7,837 bases of DNA, taken from Rhodospirillales bacterium (GTDB lineage: Bacteria > Pseudomonadota > Alphaproteobacteria > JAREAF01). Shown in pieces: positions 1 through 5,160 of the stretch; the first letter of the stretch is position 1; every line of letters starts with the position of its first letter. Location: contig JAREAF010000117.1 of NCBI GenBank assembly GCA_029240475.1, positions 1 to 7,837 on the forward strand, read 5' to 3'. The position numbers were made by a program, and so were the translations under genes. The notes under the pieces were generated by a model. That model saw only the letters and a list, made by a program, of their open reading frames with translations. It was not told the DNA's origin and ran no database searches.

Positions 1-648
1 TTCCGACGGGCGCATGGTCGCGCCGAAGCCGCCTTGCGCATGGCGGCGGTGGATCCTGCAGGTGGCGAACCCCGCCTTGGCGGCTGGCTCGTGATCGTGG
101 AACAGGCTCTCGGCCGTGTGCAGGATCTCGTGCTTGGCAACGCCGAGGCTGCCGAGCTTCTCCAGCATGTAGTCGAAATTGCGCGGCGCGGGCTTGTAGC
201 TGCCGATGTCCTCGGCCGTGTAGACCGCGTCGAAGGCCACCTGGAGCTTCGCGTTGCTCGCGGCGAAGCTCTCGTTATCGACGTTCGAGAGGATGACCAG
301 CTTGAAGTGCTGCTTGAGATACCGAAGCGCCTCCGCGGAATCCGGGAAGGCGGGCCAGTGCTCGATCGAGGCGCCGTAGGCCTGCGCCTCCTCCCAGGCG
401 GATTCAATTCCCCATTCCTCGGCGAGGCGCTTGTGCACCGTTGCGAGGAGGTCGGAGTAGCGCTTGGCGGGCGTCCATCGCTGCTGCGCGGATTCGTGAC
501 GGGCATGCGCCTCAAGGATCTGGTCGCGCGAGAGCGCGCGGCCGGCGCGCTGGGTCAGCGGGGCCAGCGCCTCGATCATGCCGGATTCCCAGTCGATCAG
601 GGTGCCGTAGCAGTCGAAGCTCAGCACCTTGAACTGGCTCAGCTGCAT
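1..648 (-). CDS. Type II haloacid dehalogenase-like hydrolase (HAD superfamily), C-terminus cut by window edge
   Basis: The minus strand reads open for 216 codons from an ATG at 648-646 to the window edge, so the C-terminus is missing. The product begins MQLSQFKVLSFDCYGTLIDW, which carries HAD motif I (nucleophile Asp12 in the DxYGTL form typical of L-2-haloacid dehalogenases). Motif II is Ser121-Asn122 in VILSN. Motif III is Lys152 in GSYKPAP. Motif IV is the acidic stretch around Asp185 in SLFHDHEP. The RRHAQGGFGAT segment near residue 201 matches the usual end of this family, and members are about 220-240 residues, so I estimate only 10-25 residues are missing. A GGAGG lies 5 bases before the ATG and supports the start. 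The family hydrolyses C-halogen bonds of 2-haloacids, but many members are phosphatases or of unknown substrate. The protein is probably soluble and cytoplasmic. The fold is certain; the substrate is not. Confidence 0.9.
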   Translation of the reverse strand, partial: MQLSQFKVLSFDCYGTLIDWESGMIEALAPLTQRAGRALSRDQILEAHARHESAQQRWTPAKRYSDLLATVHKRLAEEWGIESAWEEAQAYGASIEHWPAFPDSAEALRYLKQHFKLVILSNVDNESFAASNAKLQVAFDAVYTAEDIGSYKPAPRNFDYMLEKLGSLGVAKHEILHTAESLFHDHEPAAKAGFATCRIHRRHAQGGFGATMRPSE

Positions 649-653
649 CTGTG

Positions 654-658
654 CCTCC
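654..658 (-). promoter_or_regulatory. Shine-Dalgarno site of the HAD hydrolase
   Basis: GGAGG on the minus strand, 5 bases upstream of the ATG at 648-646. It is the best Shine-Dalgarno match nearby and fixes the start immediately before the HAD motif I strand. Confidence 0.7.
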
Positions 659-837
659 AGGAAACGGGCGGGGCTGCCGCTTGAAACTGAGGCTGCCCTC
701 TTTGGCGCCGTCGGGAAAGGGGCTATGGAAGAAGGGACGCCCCGAGCGCGCGACATGGAACCGGATGCCACCTCATGTCCAGCCTGCCTCCCGATGAGCG
801 CACGAACCTTCCGGCAGTTCCCACTCCGGAGCCAAGC

Positions 838-876
838 CCCCACCCTCAGCGTTCCCGCGCTGGTCGAGGGGAGGGG
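838..876 (+). promoter_or_regulatory. Hairpin covering the ribosome-binding site of the small membrane protein
   Basis: CCCC (838-841) can pair with GGGG (873-876), and CCCTC (843-847) with GAGGG (866-870), with a small internal loop (842 against 871-872). A possible inner helix pairs AGC (848-850) with GCT (859-861). The right arm is the purine-rich Shine-Dalgarno stretch 868-876, which ends 6 bases before the ATG at 883. Pairing would hide the ribosome-binding site. The complementarity is visible in the sequence; a regulatory role is inference. Confidence 0.4.
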
Positions 877-882
877 CGTCGG

Positions 883-1167
883 ATGGTCGAGCCGCAGCGC
901 GTTTTCGGGACGGTCGTGAAGCTGTTCGTGCTTTCGGTCGTGGTCGGCTGGATCATTTCGGTCCTCGACCTGTCGCTCGAAGGCTTCTTCGAGCATCTTG
1001 CCGACGCGTTCGGCAGCGTCGTCGATTGGATGCGCTGGATTCTCGGCTGGACCTTGCCTTACGCGGCGATCGGCGCGCTCGTGGTCGTGCCGCTCTGGCT
1101 CGTTTCCGTGCTCCTGCGCCTGAGCCGCAGGCGCGCATCGCCCCCGGACGAGCCCCCGCCGCCCTGA
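883..1167 (+). CDS. Small two-helix integral membrane protein, possibly DUF6460-like
   Basis: Protein of 94 residues. I chose the ATG at 883 because a strong GGGGAGGGG lies 6 bases upstream. The frame stays open further upstream to an ATG at 775, but those 36 residues are Pro/Arg/Ser-rich and look like untranslated DNA. Two hydrophobic helices are visible, about residues 9-28 (VVKLFVLSVVVGWIISVL) and 53-80 (ILGWTLPYAAIGALVVVPLWLVSVLLRL), joined by an amphipathic loop rich in Phe, Glu and Asp. The tail is a basic SRRR followed by a Pro-rich DEPPPP end. The layout resembles small inner-membrane proteins of unknown function in Rhizobiales-like bacteria (DUF6460 type). I make that link from memory and hold it loosely. 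The next gene, 103 bp downstream on the same strand, is also a small membrane protein, but it appears to have its own promoter. Function unknown. Confidence 0.75.
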   Translation: MVEPQRVFGTVVKLFVLSVVVGWIISVLDLSLEGFFEHLADAFGSVVDWMRWILGWTLPYAAIGALVVVPLWLVSVLLRLSRRRASPPDEPPPP

Positions 1168-1209
1168 TCCTGTCTTAGCTCTTCGAGGTAGCAGTCGCTG
1201 GGACGGCCG

Positions 1210-1234
1210 AGAACCCAATTTGCGGTCTGCCGTT
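1210..1234 (+). promoter_or_regulatory. EcfG-like general stress sigma factor promoter upstream of the GlsB/YeaQ gene
   Basis: AGAAC at 1210-1214 and CGTT at 1231-1234 are separated by exactly 16 bases. The alphaproteobacterial EcfG consensus is GGAAC-N16/17-CGTT, so the only mismatch is the first base of the -35 box. The -10 box lies 36 bases before the ATG at 1271, which leaves room for a short leader. A stress membrane protein is a sensible target for this sigma factor. Confidence 0.55.
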
Positions 1235-1270
1235 CCTCTTCCACTTTGAAACAAACGGGGCGCGGGTCAA

Positions 1271-1519
1271 ATGTGGATCATCTGGACGATCATCATCGGG
1301 CTTCTGGCCGGTATCGTTGCCAAGCTGCTGATGCCGGGCCGCGACCCCGGCGGCTTCATCATAACAACCCTTCTGGGGATAGCCGGCGCCTTCATCGCCA
1401 CCTTCATCGGCCGCGCGATCGGCTGGTACGGCGAGAATGAGGGCGCGCAGTTCATCGGAGCGGTGATCGGCGCGATCATCATCCTCGCGATCTATAGGAT
1501 GATCCGGCGGCGCGCGTAA
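1271..1519 (+). CDS. GlsB/YeaQ/YmgE family stress response membrane protein
   Basis: Protein of 82 residues, the usual length for this family (also called transglycosylase-associated protein, Pfam Transgly_assoc). It begins MWIIWTIIIGLLAGIVAKLLMPG. Three Gly-rich hydrophobic helices are seen, about residues 2-20, 29-50 and 61-77. The hallmark LAGIVAKLLMPGRDPGG turn follows the first helix, a GxxGAFIATFIGRAIGWY segment lies in the middle, and the basic tail is RMIRRRA. These are small inner-membrane proteins induced by acid, osmotic or general stress in several bacteria; their biochemical role is not established. The Shine-Dalgarno sequence is weak (GGGG about 10 bases upstream), but the N-terminus matches the family exactly, so the start is secure. 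The EcfG-like promoter just upstream suggests control by the general stress response. Confidence 0.93.
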   Translation: MWIIWTIIIGLLAGIVAKLLMPGRDPGGFIITTLLGIAGAFIATFIGRAIGWYGENEGAQFIGAVIGAIIILAIYRMIRRRA

Positions 1520-1526
1520 TTCCGCC

Positions 1527-1557
1527 GGCGGGCGGGAGCTACCGGCTCTCGCCCGCC
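1527..1557. terminator. Long inverted repeat between convergent genes, possible bidirectional terminator
   Basis: Arms 1527-1539 and 1545-1557 pair over 13 positions with one G-T wobble around a 5-base loop. The hairpin starts 8 bases after the stop of the GlsB/YeaQ gene and overlaps the last codons of the convergent matB gene; two bases of the matB TAG lie in the loop. No T-run follows on either strand, so it is not a textbook intrinsic terminator. The position at a convergent junction suggests a role in ending transcription or in 3' end stability. Confidence 0.5.
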
Positions 1558-3059
1558 AGCATCCGCCTCAGCTCCGCCTTCTCGACCTTTCCCATCGCGT
1601 TGCGCGGCAGCTCGCGCAAGAAGCGCACGCGCTTGGGCGCCTTGAAATTGGCGAGGCGCTCCTTGACGTGGCGGATCACCGTCGCTTCGTCGGGATCTGT
1701 TGCGGCGCCGTCCCTGCGGACCAGGATGGCCGCGACCGCCTCTCCGAAATCCGGATCGGGAATGCCGACCACGGCCGATTCCGCCACGCCCTCAAGCGCG
1801 TCAATGCACTCCTCGACTTCCTTGGGATAAACATTGAGGCCGCCGGAGATGATGACGTCTTTGGCGCGGCCGACGATGAAGTAATACCCGCGCGCATCGC
1901 GCCGGCCGAGATCGCCGGTGCGGAACCAGCCGTCGGCGGTGAAGGCTTCCGCCGTCTTTTGCGCGTTGCGCCAATAACCGCGGCAGACATTCGGCCCCCT
2001 CACCTGGATCTCGCCGATCTCCTCCTCGCCGAGCGGGCGATTCTCTGCATCCGCGATGCGCAGCGTTATGCCCGGCAGCGGCAGCCCGACCGAGGCAGCC
2101 ACGCGCTCCCCTTGCAGCGGGTTCGAGCTGTTCATCAAGGTCTCGGTCATGCCGTAGCGCTCGAGCACGGTGTGCCCGGTCGCCTCACGGAAGCGATGAA
2201 AGGTCTCGGGCAGGAGCGGCGCCGATCCGGAGACGAACAGCCGCACGCCCCGGCACGCCTCCGGCCCGAAGCGGGGCTCGGCCAGCAGCCGCGTGTAATA
2301 GGTCGGCACGCCCATGAAGACCGTTGCCTCGGGCAGGAAGCGCAGCACGGTGGCAGCGTCGAAGCGCGGCAGAAAGCGCATGCTCGCGCCGGAATAGAGG
2401 GTGCAGGAGACGCCGACGAACAGCCCATGCGCATGGAACAGCGGCAGCGCGTGCAGCAGGTGATCGCTGGGCCGGAAGTCCCAGGCCTGGACCAGCGCCG
2501 CCGCGTTGCTGGCGAGATTTCCGTGCGTGAGCATCGCCCCCTTCGGCTTGCCCGTCGTGCCCGACGAGTAGAGCAGGGCAGCGAGGTCGTCGGGCGCGCG
2601 CGGACAGGGCTCGGCGACCGGGTCGGCCGCCGCGGCGGCCTGCATCAGCGTGCCCTCGCCATCCTGTCCGAGGGTGAGCAGGTCCGGCACGCCCGCCGCG
2701 CGCGCGGATGCGCCGACCGGCCCGGCCAGCTCGGGCCGGATCACCGCCAGCGCCGGCTCCGCATCGGCGAAGAGATAGCTCAGCTCGCCTTCCTGGTAGG
2801 CCGTATTGATCGGGTGGAAGACGAAGCCGCCGGCCAGGCAAGCCAGATAGAGGATGAGCAGGTCCGGGGATTTCTCGACCTGCACGGACACGCGATCGCC
2901 CGGCTGCAGGCCGCGCGACCGCAGTGCCCCCATCATCCGGGCGACCGCCGCCTCGGCCTCTCCATAGGAGAGGGTGCGGCCGCGCTCGTCCGTCAGCAGC
3001 CGCTTGCGCCGGTCCTCGGGGAAACGCGCGCGGAAGAGGGAATAGAGATTGTGCGCCAT
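1539..3059 (-). CDS. matB: Malonyl-CoA synthetase (MatB-type acyl-CoA ligase)
   Basis: Protein of 506 residues, the normal MatB length. It belongs to the ANL adenylating enzymes, which activate a carboxylic acid as acyl-AMP and transfer it to CoA. Visible motifs: P-loop YSSGTTGKPKG (164-174), HALPLFHAHGLF (203-214), MGVPTYYTRLL (249-259), ERYGMTETLMNSSNP (300-314), TGDLG (381-385), hinge GRAKDVIISGGLNVYPKE (397-414) and the catalytic lysine of RNAMGKVEK (Lys491). The NTAYQEGEL segment, the TRLL arginine (Arg257) and the TxMNxSNP run resemble rhizobial and Rhodopseudomonas malonyl-CoA synthases more than long-chain or acetyl-CoA ligases; I recalled this comparison and did not compute it. I chose the ATG at 3059 (MAHNLYSLFR) because MatB proteins begin this way; the frame is open 29 codons further to 3146, but those are Arg/Pro-rich. 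The Shine-Dalgarno is weak (AAGG about 11 bases upstream). No malonyl-CoA decarboxylase or malonate transporter is adjacent. Methylmalonate or another short diacid is also a possible substrate. Confidence 0.85.
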   Translation of the reverse strand: MAHNLYSLFRARFPEDRRKRLLTDERGRTLSYGEAEAAVARMMGALRSRGLQPGDRVSVQVEKSPDLLILYLACLAGGFVFHPINTAYQEGELSYLFADAEPALAVIRPELAGPVGASARAAGVPDLLTLGQDGEGTLMQAAAAADPVAEPCPRAPDDLAALLYSSGTTGKPKGAMLTHGNLASNAAALVQAWDFRPSDHLLHALPLFHAHGLFVGVSCTLYSGASMRFLPRFDAATVLRFLPEATVFMGVPTYYTRLLAEPRFGPEACRGVRLFVSGSAPLLPETFHRFREATGHTVLERYGMTETLMNSSNPLQGERVAASVGLPLPGITLRIADAENRPLGEEEIGEIQVRGPNVCRGYWRNAQKTAEAFTADGWFRTGDLGRRDARGYYFIVGRAKDVIISGGLNVYPKEVEECIDALEGVAESAVVGIPDPDFGEAVAAILVRRDGAATDPDEATVIRHVKERLANFKAPKRVRFLRELPRNAMGKVEKAELRRMLAGESR

Positions 3060-3282
3060 GGCCCCCGCGACCTTAGCTCTTGGAGGGTCCGCGGTGCCAC
3101 CGCCGCGCCGCAGACCGGTGCGAAAGGATGGCCGCCGCAACGGCACGCGATTGCGTCGCGTTCTGGGCTCGGTCGGGAGGCGTCCAGGTCGGGTTCGGGG
3201 CTGCGTCCTTCGAAAGCAGCGCGACTCGCGGAGGTCGGCTTCACGGTCGTGAGCCCGATCTGGGCCCTCCCGCCATTCCAGC

Positions 3283-3295
3283 TATTCGACGAATA
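3283..3295. promoter_or_regulatory. Operator-like palindrome TATTCG-A-CGAATA in the divergent gap before the epimerase gene
   Basis: TATTCG at 3283-3288 and CGAATA at 3290-3295 are perfect inverted repeats around one central base. The site is one of the few AT-containing patches in the GC-rich gap 3060-3343 and lies 49 bases before the GTG at 3344. It has the size and symmetry of a dimeric repressor site, but no regulator gene is in the window, so binding is inference. Confidence 0.35.
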
Positions 3296-3298
3296 ACA

Positions 3299-3321
3299 GC
3301 GAGAGCGAAGCGCGCTCTCGC
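3299..3321 (+). promoter_or_regulatory. Leader hairpin upstream of the epimerase gene
   Basis: GCGAGAGCG at 3299-3307 pairs perfectly with CGCTCTCGC at 3313-3321 around a 5-base loop. It ends 6 bases before the Shine-Dalgarno stretch (3328-3335) of the downstream gene. It could be part of the 5' leader structure, or an early terminator; no T-run follows, which argues against a simple intrinsic terminator. Confidence 0.4.
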
Positions 3322-3343
3322 ATATGCGGGGGGAGCGGCGGCA

Positions 3344-4393
3344 GTGCGGGTTCTCGTCACCGGCCATCTGGGCTATCTGGGCGCGCGGCTCGTCCCATTG
3401 CTGCGGAGCGCCGGCATTGAGGTTGTCGGCCTCGACAGCGGGCTGTTTCGGGACTGCGCGATCGCGCCGCCCGAACCGGTGCCGAGCATTGAAAAGGACA
3501 TCCGCGACGCCGAGGCCAAGGACGTCGCCGGCTGCGATGCGATCATCCACCTTGCGGGCTTCTCCAGCGAGGAGCTGGGGCATATTCATCCCGCGCTCAC
3601 CTTCGAGGTGAATTTCGAGGCCACCTTGCGTCTCGCCCAGCTTGCGAAGGAGGCGGGCGTGCGCCGCTTTCTCTTCGCCTCCAGCACGAGCGTCTATGGT
3701 CCGGGATCCGCGGCGCGCGGCGAGGGATCCCCGCTTGCTCCTGAGAGCCCCTATGCCGTTTCGAAGGCCTTGGCGGAGGAGGAGCTGGCGCGACTTGCGG
3801 CGGACTCGTTCTGCCCGGTGGTGCTGCGCACCGCCCATCCCTATGGCCTGTCGCCTTCGCTTCGCTTCGAGCCCGTGCTGAACCACCTAGTCGCGCAAGC
3901 CGCCATCGACGGGTGCATCCGGCTCGAGCAGTCGGATCGACGCTTCGACCTCATCCATGTCGAGGACATCGCGCGCGCCTACCTCGCCGCGCTGCAGGCC
4001 CCGCAACAGGCGGTGCATCGGCAAACCTTCAATCTCGGCGTCTCGGGCGAGAGCTACGCCGGGACCGAAATCGCCGGCTTCGTTCGAGAAACCGTGACCG
4101 GGGCGCAGATCGAGCGCCTTACGGACCGCCGCTCGGCGGTCGCGGACAGCCCGGCGAAATTCGGCAAGCTCGAGCGCCTGCTGCCCGACTTCCGGCCGCG
4201 CTGGACCGCCCGGCGCGGCGTGGTGGAGATCCTCGACGCGGTGGGCCGGCTCGGCTTGCGGCGCTCGGACATCGAAGGCGCCCGCTTCAGCCGCGTGCAG
4301 CATCTGAAGATGCTCGTCCGGCTCGGCCGGATGGACGATGAGCTGCGGCTGGTCAGCGCGGCGCGCCTCTCCGCGGCTTCCGGATCGCTCTGA
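3344..4393 (+). CDS. NAD-dependent epimerase/dehydratase (extended SDR), sugar-nucleotide type
   Basis: Protein of 349 residues starting at GTG 3344. The start is supported by GGGGGGAG (3328-3335), 8 bases upstream, and because the Rossmann fold begins at once: MRVLVTGHLGYLGARLV, with the extended-SDR nucleotide motif TGHLGYLG (6-13) and Asp31 closing the second strand. HLAG (69-72), the active-site serines in SSTSVYG (113-119) and YAVSK (137-141, catalytic Tyr137 and Lys141) are all intact. HVEDIARAYLAAL (205-217) is the usual C-domain segment of sugar epimerases. The extra C-terminal part (about 307-349, RFSRVQHLKMLVRLGRMDDEL) is seen in relatives tied to polysaccharide synthesis. Such enzymes epimerise or dehydrate nucleotide sugars; the substrate cannot be told from sequence. 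The frame is open upstream to 3080, but those 88 codons carry no recognisable domain. A polysaccharide export lipoprotein follows 179 bp downstream, suggesting a surface glycan role. Confidence 0.9.
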   Translation: MRVLVTGHLGYLGARLVPLLRSAGIEVVGLDSGLFRDCAIAPPEPVPSIEKDIRDAEAKDVAGCDAIIHLAGFSSEELGHIHPALTFEVNFEATLRLAQLAKEAGVRRFLFASSTSVYGPGSAARGEGSPLAPESPYAVSKALAEEELARLAADSFCPVVLRTAHPYGLSPSLRFEPVLNHLVAQAAIDGCIRLEQSDRRFDLIHVEDIARAYLAALQAPQQAVHRQTFNLGVSGESYAGTEIAGFVRETVTGAQIERLTDRRSAVADSPAKFGKLERLLPDFRPRWTARRGVVEILDAVGRLGLRRSDIEGARFSRVQHLKMLVRLGRMDDELRLVSAARLSAASGSL

Positions 4394-4494
4394 CCGAACG
4401 GGGCAACGGGTCAAGCGCATGCGGCTTGGCTCGAGCTCTCCTTATGGGGGTGCTGCAACGGCTCCAGGGTGCGGCGTGTATTAGCAATGGGACC

Positions 4495-4549
4495 GGCGCC
4501 GGGCGCTGGCGCCTGATGGATCGCCGCGTTGGGGCGAAGGCGCCGATCC
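4495..4549 (+). other. GC-rich inverted repeats in the leader of the polysaccharide export gene
   Basis: GGCGCC at 4495-4500 and 4508-4513 can pair around a 7-base loop. GGATCG and CGATCC then flank a second potential stem within about 4517-4549. They lie in the 179-bp gap between the epimerase stop and the export lipoprotein start. In DNA of this GC content such repeats arise by chance, so I claim only potential leader structure. I see no clear sigma-70 promoter in this gap. Confidence 0.25.
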
Positions 4550-4572
4550 GGTCACAAGGGGAGCGATACGGA

Positions 4573-5160
4573 ATGAGAATGCGACTGGTGGTCAGTGCCG
4601 CGCTGGCGGGCCTGCTCGTTCTAGCCGGATGCGGCAGCGATGGCGGCGACCTTCCTGAACCGACCGCGGAGGCCGCGGCGCTGGCGCCTTCGGGCGAGCC
4701 GGTCGGCTACACCCTCGGGACGGGCGACCGGGTCCGCGTGACAGTCTTCGGCGAGCCCGACCTGTCGGGCGAGTTCGAGGTGGATGCGACCGGCAAGATC
4801 TCGATGCCGCTGGTGGGGGACGTCAAGATCGGCGGGCTCCCCATGCGCGAGGCGGAGAAGACCGTCGCCCAGACGCTGTCGCAGGGCTACCTCGCCAGTC
4901 CGCGCGTGAATGTCGAGGTGCTGAACTACCGGCCCTTCTACATCATCGGCGAGGTGAACACGCCCGGCAGCTATCCCTACGTCAACGGCATGAGCGTACT
5001 GACCGCCGTCGCGCTTGCCGGCGGCTACACCTACCGGGCGCGCGAGGACCGGGTCTCGATTACCCGCGCCAATGATCCGCAGCGGCGTGAATACAGGGCC
5101 GCGCCGGACACGGCCGTGTTGCCGGGCGACATCATCAAGGTGCCGGAGCGGCTGTTCTAA
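4573..5160 (+). CDS. Short polysaccharide export lipoprotein (Wza/OPX-like, Poly_export plus SLBB domain)
   Basis: Protein of 195 residues from the ATG at 4573, chosen because AAGGGGAG lies 9 bases upstream and the product then starts with a clean lipoprotein signal: basic MRMR, a hydrophobic core, and lipobox LAGC with Cys20 as the lipidated residue. The mature protein has a polysaccharide export domain at about 45-118 (YTLGTGDRVRVTVFGEPDLS, then GKISMPLVGDVKIGGL) and an SLBB beta-grasp segment at about 120-155 (PFYIIGEVNTPGSYPYVNG, then ALAGGYTYRA). It ends with LPGDIIKVPERLF. It lacks the long repeat region and C-terminal helix of full-length Wza, so it is a short periplasmic OPX type, which normally works with a chain-length/copolymerase partner and a separate pore; neither is in the window. 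It would act in capsule or exopolysaccharide export across the periplasm. The frame is open upstream to a TTG at 4426, which would bury the signal peptide, so I reject that start. Confidence 0.93.
   Translation: MRMRLVVSAALAGLLVLAGCGSDGGDLPEPTAEAAALAPSGEPVGYTLGTGDRVRVTVFGEPDLSGEFEVDATGKISMPLVGDVKIGGLPMREAEKTVAQTLSQGYLASPRVNVEVLNYRPFYIIGEVNTPGSYPYVNGMSVLTAVALAGGYTYRAREDRVSITRANDPQRREYRAAPDTAVLPGDIIKVPERLF

Noticed and set aside
34..684. Plus-strand frame of 216 codons opposite the HAD hydrolase
   Set aside because: It is the antisense shadow of the minus-strand HAD gene, which has all four HAD motifs and a good ribosome-binding site; the plus-strand product has no recognisable domain.
841..876. 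Possible dispersed intergenic repeat before the small membrane protein
   Set aside because: The wording resembles repeats seen in some alphaproteobacteria, but only one copy lies in the window, so repetition cannot be shown here.
1668..3296. Plus-strand frame of 542 codons opposite matB
   Set aside because: Long antisense frames are expected in GC-rich genes. The product is His/Arg/Gly-rich without a domain, while the minus strand encodes a full acyl-CoA ligase with every core motif.
3080..3343. An 88-codon N-terminal extension of the epimerase
   Set aside because: The extension is low-complexity Arg/Ala/Gly, crosses the palindrome and leader hairpin, and the Rossmann motif starts right after the GTG at 3344, which has a good ribosome-binding site.
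4426..4572. A longer start for the polysaccharide export protein
   Set aside because: It would bury the lipoprotein signal peptide 49 residues inside the protein; the ATG at 4573 has a Shine-Dalgarno sequence and places the lipobox cysteine at residue 20.
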